Shown piece after piece: positions 26,224 to 34,816 of a stretch of DNA of 64,000 nt (position 1 is its first letter; each line of letters opens with the position of its first letter). The stretch spans positions 1,612,001-1,676,000 of the forward strand of contig NZ_CP053697.2 in NCBI RefSeq assembly GCF_013200955.2. The letters are read 5' to 3'. The translations under genes were made by a program, and so were the position numbers. Below the pieces are notes generated by a model. That model saw nothing but the letters and a program-made list of their open reading frames with translations, was not told the DNA's origin and searched no databases. Source of the stretch: Pseudomonas campi. Lineage in GTDB: Bacteria > Pseudomonadota > Gammaproteobacteria > Pseudomonadales > Pseudomonadaceae.

Positions 26224-26874
26224 ATGCTGACGCTCTATTCCTACTGGCGCTCCAGCGCCGCCTACCGGGTGCGCATCGCCTTGGGTCTCAAGGGCCTGGC
26301 CTACCAGCAGGTGCCGGTGCACCTGGTCAAGGACGGTGGCCAGCAGCACTCTGCCGACTACCTGGCGCTGAATCCGCAGGGCCTGCTGCCGCTGCTGGTG
26401 GATGCCGGCAATGGCGGGGTGCGCATCGCCCAGTCGCTGGCCATCCTTGAATACCTCGACGAGGTGTTCCCGGTACCGGCGCTGCTGCCGGCCGACCCGG
26501 CCCAACGCGCCCAGGTGCGCGCCCTGGCCCTGCATATCGCCTGCGACATCCATCCGCTGAACAACCTGCGCGTGCTGCAGTACCTGTCCACTGAGCTGGG
26601 CGCCTCCGACGAGGCGAAGAACACCTGGTACCGCCACTGGGTCGACAACGGCCTGGCGGCGGTGGAGCAGGGCCTGGCCGTATTTGATGGGCGCCTGTCA
26701 CTGGGCGAACGCCCCGGCTACCTGGAGGCCTGCCTGATCCCGCAGCTGTACAACGCGCGGCGCTTCGAGTGTGACCTCAGCGGCTATCCGCGCATCCTCG
26801 CTATCGCGGCGCGCTGCGAAGCGCTCGATGCGTTCAAGAACGCCGCTCCGGAGGTGCAGCCCGACGCACAGTAG
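26224..26874 (+). CDS. maiA: Maleylacetoacetate isomerase (zeta-class GST)
   Basis: A 216-residue glutathione-dependent isomerase converting maleylacetoacetate to fumarylacetoacetate. The N-terminal thioredoxin-like domain starts MLTLYSYWRSSAAYRVRIAL, the zeta-GST catalytic segment. LNPQGLLPLLVD and QSLAILEYLDE form the GSH site, and the helical C-terminal domain includes ACDIHPLNNLRVLQYL. ATG 26224 is preceded by GGGGAGGG. It is separated from hmgB only by a REP element and completes the homogentisate pathway. Confidence 0.95.
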   Translation: MLTLYSYWRSSAAYRVRIALGLKGLAYQQVPVHLVKDGGQQHSADYLALNPQGLLPLLVDAGNGGVRIAQSLAILEYLDEVFPVPALLPADPAQRAQVRALALHIACDIHPLNNLRVLQYLSTELGASDEAKNTWYRHWVDNGLAAVEQGLAVFDGRLSLGERPGYLEACLIPQLYNARRFECDLSGYPRILAIAARCEALDAFKNAAPEVQPDAQ

Positions 26875-26998
26875 GGTTGGCCCTCTGCCTGACCTTCTCC
26901 CCGATCGGGAGAGGGGAAGACCAATGTCTTGCCTAGCTCCGCCGTGCCACAAGCGCGGCGGGTTCGATCCCCGTCACGATAAAAACAACAGGTGACGC

Positions 26999-28459
26999 AT
27001 GACCCGTGAAAAACCGAAGAACCTCTGGCTCTCGCGCTGGGGCTTTATCCTCGCTGCAACCGGCTCCGCTGTGGGCCTGGGCAATATCTGGAAATTCCCC
27101 TACATCACCGGCGAATACGGCGGTGGTGCCTTCGTCCTGATGTACCTGGCCTGCATCCTGGCCATCGGTATTCCGGTGATGATGACCGAGATCGCCCTCG
27201 GCCGGCGTGGCCGCGGCAGCCCGATCGACGCCATCGCCCGCGTGGTGCGCGAGAACAACAGTAACCCGCTGTGGAAGAGCGTCGGCCTGATGGCCATGCT
27301 CGCCGGCTTCATGATCCTGTGTTTCTACGTGGTGGTGGCCGGCTGGGCCTTCGCCTACACGTGGAAGATGGCCTCGGGGGCCCTGGCCGCGCCCAGCGTG
27401 GACGCCCTGGCCAAGGTGTTTGAAACGCACAATGCCAGCCCCTGGCAACTGGGCGGCTGGAGCGTGCTGGTGGCGCTGCTGACCCTGTGGATCGTCGGCA
27501 AGGGCGTGCAGGCCGGGGTGGAGAAGGCCTTCCGCTGGATGATGCCGGGGCTGGCGCTGATGCTGATCGTACTGGTCGGCTATGCCTGGACCAGCGGCAG
27601 CTTTACCCAGGGCTTTGCCTTCCTGTTCACCTTCGATGCCTCGAAGATCACCGGCGAAGCGCTGCTGGCGGCCCTCGGCCATGCCTTCTTCACTCTCAGC
27701 CTGGCTTCCGGCGCCATCCTCACGTACGGCTCCTATATCCCGGACGGCCAGTCCATCGCCCGCACCACCTTTATCGTCGCCATCGCCGATACCTGCGTGG
27801 CGCTGCTGGCCGGTCTGGCGATCTTCCCGGTGATCTTCGCCAATGGCATGGACCCCAGCGCCGGCCCGGGCCTGATCTTCATGAGCCTGCCGCTGGCCTT
27901 CCAGCAGATGCCGTTCGGCACGGTGTTTGGCGTGCTGTTCTTCGCCATGGTCTCGGTCGCCGCGCTGACTTCGGCCATTTCGATGATCGAGGCGCTGGTC
28001 GCCTACCTCAACGAGAAGCACGGCATCAGCCGGATCAAGGCGGCCGCCGGTTCCGGGGCGCTGCTGCTGGTGATCAGCCTGCTGGCGATGCTCTCGTTCA
28101 ACGTCGGCGCCGAGTGGAAGCTGTTCGGCTTTACCCTGTTCGATGGCCTGGACTACCTGACCTCGCGCTGGATGATGCCGCTGGGCGGGATCTGCATGGT
28201 GATCCTCGCCGGCTACTGCCTGCGCAGCGAGATCATGCGTGACGAACTGGGCCTGGCGCCGGCCGGCTATGCCCTGTGGCTGTTCATGGTGCGCTACGTC
28301 AGCCCGGTGCTGATCCTCATGGTGTTCCTGCATGCCCTCGGCTGGCTGGGTTTCGACCCGATCGCCCAGTGGTACTGGATCGCCGGCGCGATTGGCGTCC
28401 TGGCCCTGCTTGGTGAATTGCTGGTGCCGCGCGTGCGCCATGAGTTGGCGCTGCGCTGA
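26999..28459 (+). CDS. Neurotransmitter:sodium symporter (NSS) family transporter
   Basis: A 486-residue, ~12-helix inner-membrane Na+-coupled amino acid transporter. The family signature is in TM1: WGFILAATGSAVGLGNIWKFPY, with the unwound NIWKFP substrate/Na+ site and then GGGAFVLMYL. Bacterial relatives such as LeuT, MhsT and TyT1 carry hydrophobic or aromatic amino acids. Its place directly after maiA suggests tyrosine or phenylalanine import, which is inference. The 124-bp gap before it has no clear promoter. Confidence 0.9.
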   Translation: MTREKPKNLWLSRWGFILAATGSAVGLGNIWKFPYITGEYGGGAFVLMYLACILAIGIPVMMTEIALGRRGRGSPIDAIARVVRENNSNPLWKSVGLMAMLAGFMILCFYVVVAGWAFAYTWKMASGALAAPSVDALAKVFETHNASPWQLGGWSVLVALLTLWIVGKGVQAGVEKAFRWMMPGLALMLIVLVGYAWTSGSFTQGFAFLFTFDASKITGEALLAALGHAFFTLSLASGAILTYGSYIPDGQSIARTTFIVAIADTCVALLAGLAIFPVIFANGMDPSAGPGLIFMSLPLAFQQMPFGTVFGVLFFAMVSVAALTSAISMIEALVAYLNEKHGISRIKAAAGSGALLLVISLLAMLSFNVGAEWKLFGFTLFDGLDYLTSRWMMPLGGICMVILAGYCLRSEIMRDELGLAPAGYALWLFMVRYVSPVLILMVFLHALGWLGFDPIAQWYWIAGAIGVLALLGELLVPRVRHELALR

Positions 28460-28518
28460 TACCCTGTGCTGGGTGAACCCAGCTCCGCTGGTAATTCGGT
28501 TCACCTAAGTGCTTGGCT

Positions 28519-28544
28519 CCCCTCTCCCACAAGTGGGAGAGGGG
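28519..28544. repeat. CCCCTCTCCCAC hairpin
   Basis: Perfect 12-bp arms (CCCCTCTCCCAC and GTGGGAGAGGGG) around AA. Related hairpins occur at 42905-42930 and 44558-44579. There is no long T-run, but its position after the transporter gene suggests transcript-end processing or termination. Confidence 0.75.
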
Positions 28545-28565
28545 ATTGTCCGCGTTGCCGGCGTG

Positions 28566-28623
28566 GTAGCCCGGATGCAATCCGGGAGCGGAGCTGCCTG
28601 TTCCCGGATTGCATCCGGGCTAC
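28566..28623. repeat. REP element, GTAGCCCGGATG type (copy 2)
   Basis: Complementary arms GTAGCCCGGATGCAATCC and GGATTGCATCCGGGCTAC around an AGCGGAGCTGCCTG-type spacer, nearly identical to copy 3 at 30315. Confidence 0.92.
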
Positions 28624-28839
28624 GACGGGTGCGCTTTCTGTTGGGGCCTGGACAACTCGCCGACCTGACCTCGGGGTGTATACTGCGACCCGCTCCACAG
28701 GTGCCTGCAGGCCATGTGGGGCGCGGCCTATGGCCCAGATTGCCGTAATGGATCACGAGTCCGACGGCTCACTTCGACAGTCAGGTGACCCCATGCCTTG
28801 CACTTGCCTTGCCCTCCGTTCGCTGCGGAGCCTTCGCTG

Positions 28840-30246
28840 ATGTCCGAACATCTGCACGCCGGCCCGCTCAAGCGCGGCCTGAAGAATCGCCATATCCAGT
28901 TGATTGCCCTCGGTGGCGCCATCGGCACTGGCCTGTTCCTCGGCTCGGCCGGGGTGCTGCAGAGCGCCGGGCCGTCGATGATCCTCGGTTATGCGATCGG
29001 CGGCTTCATCGCCTTCCTGATCATGCGCCAGCTCGGCGAGATGATCGTCGAGGAGCCGGTGGCCGGTTCCTTCAGCCACTTCGCCCACAGCTACTGGGGG
29101 CCGTTCGCCGGCTTCCTGTCCGGCTGGAACTACTGGGTGCTCTACGTGCTGGTCGGCATGGCCGAGCTCACCGCGGTGGGCAAGTACGTGCAGTACTGGT
29201 ACCCGGGGATTCCTACCTGGGCCACGGCGGCGGCGTTCTTCGTGCTGATCAACGCGATCAACCTGGTCAACGTCAAAGCCTTCGGTGAAACCGAGTTCTG
29301 GTTTGCCATCATCAAGGTGGTGGCGATCATCGGCATGATCCTGCTCGGTTGCTACCTGCTGTTCAGCGGCGCCGGCGGCGAGCAGGCGAGCATCAGCAAC
29401 CTGTGGAGCCATGGCGGCTTCTTCCCCAATGGCATCTCGGGCCTGGTGATGATGATGGCGATCATCATGTTCAGCTTCGGCGGCCTGGAACTGGTCGGCA
29501 TCACCGCCGCCGAAGCGGACCAGCCGAAAACGGTGATCCCCAAGGCGATCAACCAGGTGGTCTACCGTATCCTGATCTTCTACATCGGCGCGCTGACCGT
29601 GCTGCTCTCGCTGTACCCCTGGGACAGCCTGGTGCAGACCCTCACCGCCGGCGGTGATGCCTACGGCAGCAGCCCCTTCGTGCAGATCTTCTCGCTGATC
29701 GGCAGCGACACTGCCGCGCATATCCTCAACTTCGTCGTGCTCACTGCCGCGCTGTCGGTCTACAACAGCGGTGTGTACTGCAACAGCCGCATGCTCTACG
29801 GCCTGGCCGAGCAGGGCGATGCACCTAAGGCGCTGATGAAGGTCAACAGCCGTGGCGTGCCGGTGCTGGCCATTGCCCTGTCGGCGGCGGTGACCCTGCT
29901 CTGCGTGCTGGTCAACTACCTGGCGCCGGAGGGTGCGCTGGAGTTGCTGATGTCGCTGGTGGTGGCGTCCCTGGTGATCAACTGGGCGATGATTAGCCTG
30001 ACCCATATCAAGTTCCGCCGGGCCATGCAGGCCAGGGGCGTGGAGCCAAGCTTCAAGGCCTTCTGGTTCCCGCTGAGCAACTTCATCTGCCTGGCTTTCG
30101 TGCTGTTCATCTTGGGTGTGATGCTGCTGATTCCGGGGATTCAGGTGTCGGTGTATGCGATGCCGGTGTGGGTGCTGTTAATCTGGGTCTGCTACCGCAT
30201 CAAGCTGGCGGCGGGTAGCCCGAGTGCCGAGGTCAGCAACCGCTGA
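28840..30246 (+). CDS. Aromatic/general amino acid permease, AroP-like APC family
   Basis: A 468-residue, 12-helix amino acid-polyamine-organocation permease. The N terminus LKRGLKNRHIQLIALGGAIGTGLFLGS and SFSGGLELVGITAAEADQP-type motifs place it in the AroP/PheP/ProY branch. It likely imports aromatic amino acids by proton symport, in line with the neighbouring catabolic genes; specificity is inferred. ATG 28840 has GCGGAG upstream; an in-frame ATG at 28798 would add 14 residues. A strong terminator follows. Confidence 0.9.
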   Translation: MSEHLHAGPLKRGLKNRHIQLIALGGAIGTGLFLGSAGVLQSAGPSMILGYAIGGFIAFLIMRQLGEMIVEEPVAGSFSHFAHSYWGPFAGFLSGWNYWVLYVLVGMAELTAVGKYVQYWYPGIPTWATAAAFFVLINAINLVNVKAFGETEFWFAIIKVVAIIGMILLGCYLLFSGAGGEQASISNLWSHGGFFPNGISGLVMMMAIIMFSFGGLELVGITAAEADQPKTVIPKAINQVVYRILIFYIGALTVLLSLYPWDSLVQTLTAGGDAYGSSPFVQIFSLIGSDTAAHILNFVVLTAALSVYNSGVYCNSRMLYGLAEQGDAPKALMKVNSRGVPVLAIALSAAVTLLCVLVNYLAPEGALELLMSLVVASLVINWAMISLTHIKFRRAMQARGVEPSFKAFWFPLSNFICLAFVLFILGVMLLIPGIQVSVYAMPVWVLLIWVCYRIKLAAGSPSAEVSNR

Positions 30247-30260
30247 CACCTGCAGGCATG

Positions 30261-30289
30261 AAAAAGCCCGGCTCAGGCCGGGCTTTTTT
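30261..30289 (+). terminator. Rho-independent terminator after the amino acid permease
   Basis: Twelve-bp arms AAAAAGCCCGGC and GCCGGGCTTTTT around TCAG, with six Ts, 14 bp after the stop codon. The A/T flanks make it potentially bidirectional. Confidence 0.93.
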
Positions 30290-30314
30290 CTGGGGGGCAA
30301 AGGAACTAGCAGTT

Positions 30315-30372
30315 GTAGCCCGGATGCAATCCGGGAGCGGGGCTGCCTGTTCCCGGATTGCATCCGGGCTAC
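30315..30372. repeat. REP element, GTAGCCCGGATG type (copy 3)
   Basis: Same arm sequences and spacer as copy 2. It sits only 4 bp before a repeat of the other family (30377), forming a composite. Confidence 0.92.
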
Positions 30373-30376
30373 GACT

Positions 30377-30442
30377 GTAGGAGCGAGCTCTGCTCGCGAA
30401 CTGGGTATCCGATAGAGCTTCGCGAGCAGAGCTCGCTCCTAC
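30377..30442. repeat. REP-like dyad, GTAGGAGCGAGCTCTGCTCGCG type
   Basis: GTAGGAGCGAGCTCTGCTCG and CGAGCAGAGCTCGCTCCTAC are exact complements around an ~24-bp spacer. It is nearly identical to 55470-55535. It lies just downstream of the chemoreceptor gene's 3' end. Confidence 0.92.
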
Positions 30443-30456
30443 GCAACAGAACGGAG

Positions 30457-32064
30457 CTAAGTCTGGAACTGCAGCACCGAGCTCTGCATGCTGCGCGCCA
30501 CGCGGTCCAGGCTCTGCGCCGCATCGGCCAGTTCGTGCACGGTGCGGGTGTTGCTCTGTGACATCTGCGCGATATGTTCGACGCGCTGGGCCACTTCGCT
30601 GCTGGCCTTGCTCTGCTCGCTGATGGTGTGGGAAATCTCTTCCACCATCTCCGCAGCCCGCTGGGCGCCGCCACGGATCTCGTTGATCGATTCGCCGGCC
30701 TGGCGGGCCAGGGCCACGCCATCGTTCACCCGGTCTACGCCGGTCTGCATGCTGCTCACCGCCTGCTCGGTGCTGCTGCGGATGCGTTCGATCATGCCGG
30801 TGATTTCCTGGGTCGATTGGGCGGTGCGCGCCGCCAGGTTGCGCACCTCGTCGGCGACCACGGCAAAGCCTCGACCGGCCTCGCCAGCCCGTGCGGCCTC
30901 GATGGCGGCGTTGAGGGCGAGCAGGTTGGTCTGCTCGGCGATGCTCTTGATCACCTGGATGATCGAGTGGATTTCCTCGGATGACTGGCCCAGGGCGGTG
31001 ATGGTGCTGGAGGATTCGTTGACCGCTTCGGCGATCCGACTCATGCCTTCCACTACGCCCATGATCACCTGGCCGCCGCTACTGGCCAGCTGTTCCGATT
31101 GCGAGGAAATGGCTTGGGCACTGCGGGCGTGGCCGGCAATCTGGTCGATGTTGTGGATCATCTCTTCCATGGCCGCGGCCATGCTGGTGGCGCTGTCCGA
31201 TTCTTCGCTGGCGCTCTTGACGATGCTTTGCGACGCGCCGTTGAGGTTCTGCGCGGTGTGCTGCAGGGCTTCGCCCTCGTGGCGGATGCTGTCGATCATC
31301 TGCCGCAGGTTGCCCTGCATGTCGGCCAGGGCCTGTTGCAACTGGCCGGCTTCGTCGTTGCTGTCGATATGGATCACGCTGCGCAGATTGCCCTGGGCGA
31401 TAGCCCTGGCCACCGCGATGGTCTTTTCCAGGGGCCGCAGTACGGCCTTCATCAGCTGGGTGGTGAGCAGGCAGAGCAGGCAGCAGACCACCAATATGCC
31501 GCCGATCAACAGCCAGGCCGCCTGGCGCACGGCGCCTTCGCTGTCGCTGCGGGTCTGCGCGGCGTGGTCTTCGATCAGCCCGCTGAGGGCCTCATTCTTT
31601 TCTTCCAGCACTTCGAAACTCTGGTCGAAGCCGACCATTTCGCTGCGCGCGGCCTGCGGGTCGGTCAGGGCCAGGGCGACGATGCGCTCGGCCTGGGTGA
31701 TGTATTCGGTGAGTGCCGGCTGCGATTCGGCGATGGCCTGGCGGATGTTCTCGCTCAGCGGCAGCTTGGCGTTGTCTGCCAGGGTGCGCTGGAACCACTG
31801 GCTGTGTTCGCGCAGATCCGTGCGCACCTGCTCGGCTGCCGCGCTGTCACCGGGCTCGATGTAGAAGGCGGCGAGCACGTCGGCGCGCAGGGCGTCGTGC
31901 ATCATGTCGCCTTCCAGGTGGTTGCGCAGGGCGCTGACGCTCAACTCGTTCTCGGCCAGCGCTGCCGCCAGCTGAGTCTGCCCCCAGAAGCCGATGCCGC
32001 CGAGCAGGGCGGCGGCAATCACGCTGATGGCGCCACAGGCGATCATTTTCTGGCGGATGTTCAT
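30457..32064 (-). CDS. Methyl-accepting chemotaxis protein
   Basis: A 535-residue chemoreceptor. TM1 lies at about 9-29, then a helical periplasmic ligand domain (~30-185), TM2 ([21 protein letters not shown]), a HAMP domain, and a cytoplasmic signalling domain. The latter contains the invariant hairpin tip, seen as [35 protein letters not shown]. The ligand-binding domain looks like a four-helix bundle; the ligand is unknown. No CheR/CheB pentapeptide is present at the C terminus (it ends SSVLQFQT). It is monocistronic. Confidence 0.94.
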   Translation of the reverse strand: MNIRQKMIACGAISVIAAALLGGIGFWGQTQLAAALAENELSVSALRNHLEGDMMHDALRADVLAAFYIEPGDSAAAEQVRTDLREHSQWFQRTLADNAKLPLSENIRQAIAESQPALTEYITQAERIVALALTDPQAARSEMVGFDQSFEVLEEKNEALSGLIEDHAAQTRSDSEGAVRQAAWLLIGGILVVCCLLCLLTTQLMKAVLRPLEKTIAVARAIAQGNLRSVIHIDSNDEAGQLQQALADMQGNLRQMIDSIRHEGEALQHTAQNLNGASQSIVKSASEESDSATSMAAAMEEMIHNIDQIAGHARSAQAISSQSEQLASSGGQVIMGVVEGMSRIAEAVNESSSTITALGQSSEEIHSIIQVIKSIAEQTNLLALNAAIEAARAGEAGRGFAVVADEVRNLAARTAQSTQEITGMIERIRSSTEQAVSSMQTGVDRVNDGVALARQAGESINEIRGGAQRAAEMVEEISHTISEQSKASSEVAQRVEHIAQMSQSNTRTVHELADAAQSLDRVARSMQSSVLQFQT

Positions 32065-32123
32065 GCTGGCCTCTCCAGTGTCGGCTTTTCGTCAAGCCTA
32101 GCTGAGATAAAGAGCGCCGGAGC

Positions 32124-33167
32124 TCAGGGTTTTCCTTGCAGGGCGTTGGCCCAACTCAGTAGTTGTACGGGCTCGCGGTCGTTCCAGATGCGCTGCCAGA
32201 GCACCAGCAGGTGTTCGGGCTGGCCACGCGAAAAGGGCAGGCGCTCGACGTTGGCTAGCGGCTGCCAGCGCCCATCGCGGCGCTCGGCGAAGATGAAGCG
32301 GAACGGGTGATAGCCGGTCATGCCCAGACGCAGGTCGGTGACGATCAGTTGATCGCCGATCTGGTCGTAGCGCAGCACATCGTGGGTGAACCAGGCCAGG
32401 CGTGCGTGCTGGGGCGAATGCTGCAGAGGCTTGGCCAGCGCCGTGCCACGCGGGATACGTTCCAGTTGTGGCGGTTTATCGTCGAGCCAGCCGACCAGGG
32501 CCTCGTGGTAGTGCTCACCGTCGATCACGATGACCCGCCAGAGCAGGCTGTTGAAGGGCGTCGGCGTGCTGAACAGCTGCTCGGCCTGGATGCCGCGCTG
32601 GGCCAGGACCTGTTCGACCTTCTGCTCGGCCATCCACTTGCCCGCCACGGTAAAGGCCAGGTACAGGCTGGACACACCCAGGGCGCAGATGGCCAGCCAC
32701 TGCGGCCGCTCGCGCAGGCCACGCAGCAGGCCGGCAATCACCGCCACCAGCAAGGGCAGGGTGTACAGCGGATCGATGATGAACACCGAGGACCAGGCCA
32801 CCGGCGGCAGGGCGATAGGCCAGAGCAGCTGGGTACCGTAGCTGGTAAAGGCATCCAGCAAGGGATGGGTGATCAGCGCCAGCCAGATGGTCAGGAACAG
32901 CCGTCGCGCCGAGTAACCGGGGTTGGGCTGCAGGCGCCGGGCGACCAGGGTAATCAGCAGGGCCAGGGCGCTGAGCACCAGCAGCGAATGACTGAAGCCG
33001 CGGTGATAGGTCATGTCGGCCACGGCGTCGCCGTAGTCGATCAGCACATCGAGATCCGGCAGGGTGCCGAGTATGGCGCCGTACAGCAGCGCGCGGCGGC
33101 CCTGCCAGCGGCCGAGCAACGCGCCCTGAATACTGGCGCCGAGCACCGCCTGGGTGAGCGAATCCAT
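32124..33167 (-). CDS. Membrane-bound metal-dependent hydrolase, YdjM/DUF457 family
   Basis: The 347-residue inner-membrane protein has the family motifs MDSLTQAVLGASIQGA, GTLPDLDVLIDYGD and MTYHRGFSHSLLV in the first 65 residues, then THPLLDAFTSYGT; the His and Asp residues are likely metal ligands. About four helices lie in the first 180 residues, followed by a soluble domain. E. coli YdjM is LexA-regulated; I saw no LexA box here. The substrate is unknown for the family. Confidence 0.88.
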   Translation of the reverse strand: MDSLTQAVLGASIQGALLGRWQGRRALLYGAILGTLPDLDVLIDYGDAVADMTYHRGFSHSLLVLSALALLITLVARRLQPNPGYSARRLFLTIWLALITHPLLDAFTSYGTQLLWPIALPPVAWSSVFIIDPLYTLPLLVAVIAGLLRGLRERPQWLAICALGVSSLYLAFTVAGKWMAEQKVEQVLAQRGIQAEQLFSTPTPFNSLLWRVIVIDGEHYHEALVGWLDDKPPQLERIPRGTALAKPLQHSPQHARLAWFTHDVLRYDQIGDQLIVTDLRLGMTGYHPFRFIFAERRDGRWQPLANVERLPFSRGQPEHLLVLWQRIWNDREPVQLLSWANALQGKP

Positions 33168-33344
33168 GCTGTTACCCCCTGGAAAAGTCAGCTGCTTAAC
33201 TTACCGCCGAGTTGGTTTCCTGGCTTTGCAGAAATTCCGACTAAAAGTTTCAGCGACCTGTCGATTTGCCTGACAGCGGTTCGACTATTGGCTAGAACCG
33301 TTGCACAACTCGGTTCCTTTAATGACCAACAAGGAGAATCAACG

Positions 33345-33767
33345 ATGCGATTCATGGTGATAGTCAAGGCCACTGCGGATTCGGAAGCCGGTGTGATGCC
33401 CAGCGAGGAACTGCTGGCGGCCATGGGCCAATACAACGAGGAACTGGTGGCGGCCGGCGTGATGAAGGCCGGCGAGGGGCTGCATCCGAGCAGCAAAGGG
33501 GTGCGGGTGAAGTTCTCCGGTAGCCAGCGCAGCGTGGTCGATGGCCCGTTCATGGAAACCAAGGAGCTGATCGCCGGCTTCTGGTTGTGGGAAGTGGAGT
33601 CGCTGCAGGCCTGCATCGACTGGGTCAAGCGCTGTCCCAACCCGATGCCGGGCGATTCGGAAATCGAGATCCGGCAGATCTTCGAGGCCGAGGATTTCGG
33701 CGCCGAGTTCACCCCCGAACTGCGCGAGCAGGAAGAGCGCCTGCGGGTGCAGATGAGCAAAACGTAA
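33345..33767 (+). CDS. YCII-related (DGPF domain) protein
   Basis: A 140-residue cytosolic ferredoxin-fold protein: MRFMVIVKATADSEAG, then SQRSVVDGPFMETKELIAGFWLWEV, containing the DGPF motif. Such proteins often sit with ECF sigma factors or VOC proteins; here a VOC protein follows after 10 bp and no sigma factor is present. AAGGAG at 33331 fixes the start at ATG 33345. Biochemical role unknown. Confidence 0.9.
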   Translation: MRFMVIVKATADSEAGVMPSEELLAAMGQYNEELVAAGVMKAGEGLHPSSKGVRVKFSGSQRSVVDGPFMETKELIAGFWLWEVESLQACIDWVKRCPNPMPGDSEIEIRQIFEAEDFGAEFTPELREQEERLRVQMSKT

Positions 33768-33777
33768 GGAGTCCATC

Positions 33778-34194
33778 ATGAAAATCCATGCCTACCTGAT
33801 CTTCAACGGCCAGTGTGCCGAGGCCTTCCGTTTCTACCAGGAGGTGCTCGGCGGCGAGCTGGTGGTGATGTCCTTCGGCGACAGCCCGGCCTGCAGTGAC
33901 GTGGCGCCGGAGCACCGCGACCGCACCATGCACGCCAGCCTGAACACCGGCGGCGAGCTGCTGATGGGCTCAGACACCATGCCCGGTGATGCCTATGACG
34001 GCATTAAGGGCTGCCATATCTCGATCCAGGCCGATGACATGGTCCAGGCCGAGCGCCTGTATCGGGCGCTGTCAGCCCAGGGCTCGGTGCAGATGGAACT
34101 GCAGAAGACCTTCTGGGCCGAGGGCTTCGCCATGCTCACCGACCGTTTTAGCGTGCCGTGGATGGTCAACTGCACCGGCGACTGCCAGGGGTGA
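33778..34194 (+). CDS. VOC-family protein (PhnB/glyoxalase-like)
   Basis: A 138-residue protein of the PhnB-like vicinal-oxygen-chelate superfamily: MKIHAYLIFNGQCAEAFRFYQEVLGGEL, GGELLMGSDTMPGD, and the closing WAEGFAMLTDRFSVPWMVNC. It is probably a dimeric metal-binding enzyme or resistance-type protein, without a predictable substrate. TAAGGAG precedes the ATG by 7 bp, and it follows the YCII gene by 10 bp, so the two form a small operon. Confidence 0.9.
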   Translation: MKIHAYLIFNGQCAEAFRFYQEVLGGELVVMSFGDSPACSDVAPEHRDRTMHASLNTGGELLMGSDTMPGDAYDGIKGCHISIQADDMVQAERLYRALSAQGSVQMELQKTFWAEGFAMLTDRFSVPWMVNCTGDCQG

Positions 34195-34356
34195 ATGCCA
34201 GGCGGGGGTTGCCGTCCGGCCTCAAGGCAGCCCGGGAGACGACCGAGCCGTTCCGCTGGCTCTAGCGCCTGCAGCGGCGTGCGCGACGGGAACACGCGCG
34301 GGAACGACGGGCGCCGGGTTATCCTGAGCGCCCCTCAGCCGTTCCTGGCCCTGTCC

Positions 34357-34770
34357 ATGCTGGTGATTTCCAACAGCGTCCACCTGCCTGACGATGAAGT
34401 CGAGCTGACCGCCATCCGCGCCCAGGGCGCCGGCGGGCAGAACGTCAACAAGGTGTCCAGCGCCATGCACCTGCGTTTCGACAGCCAGGCCTCCTCGCTG
34501 CCGCCGTTCTACAAGGAACGCCTGCTGGAACTGCGCGACAACCGTATCACCGCCGAAGGCGTGGTGATCATCAAGGCCCAGCAGTACCGCACCCAGGAGC
34601 AGAACCGCGCCGATGCCCTGGAGCGACTGGCCGAGCTGATCCGCAGCGCCGGCAAGACCGAGAAGGCACGGCGTCCGACCAAACCGACCCTGGGCTCGAA
34701 GAAGCGCCGCCTGGAAGGCAAGAGCAAGCGCGGGGCGATCAAGGCCGGGCGCGGCAAGGTGGACTTCTAG
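34357..34770 (+). CDS. arfB: Alternative ribosome-rescue factor ArfB (YaeJ)
   Basis: A 137-residue class-I release-factor-like peptidyl-tRNA hydrolase. The catalytic GGQ lies in IRAQGAGGQNVNK. The C-terminal basic tail (KKRRLEGKSKRGAIKAGRGK) is the ArfB feature that enters the mRNA channel of stalled ribosomes. ATG 34357 gives the standard start MLVISNSV; the ribosome site is poor, and a longer in-frame reading to 34195 lacks homology. It frees ribosomes stalled on non-stop mRNAs. Confidence 0.94.
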   Translation: MLVISNSVHLPDDEVELTAIRAQGAGGQNVNKVSSAMHLRFDSQASSLPPFYKERLLELRDNRITAEGVVIIKAQQYRTQEQNRADALERLAELIRSAGKTEKARRPTKPTLGSKKRRLEGKSKRGAIKAGRGKVDF

Positions 34771-34816
34771 CGCCACCCGGCATAATTTCTGCGGCATAGC
34801 CTTGAGGAATGCCGCC

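Larger units (their letters stand above)
28460..28839. other. Intergenic region with three dyad elements and the aroP leader
   Basis: No gene is evident in these 380 bp. GGTGAACC (28472-28479) pairs with GGTTCACC (28498-28505). A 12-bp-arm hairpin lies at 28519-28544 and a REP element at 28566-28623. TATACT at 28679-28684 could be the -10 of the permease promoter, but no convincing -35 stands 16-18 bp upstream. GCGGAG at 28825 is the permease ribosome site. Confidence 0.55.

Noticed and set aside
26957..26977. tRNA T-arm-like string (GGGTTCGATCCCC) before the NSS transporter gene
   Set aside because: A T-stem and loop can be drawn, but no acceptor, D or anticodon arms are present on either side; probably chance.
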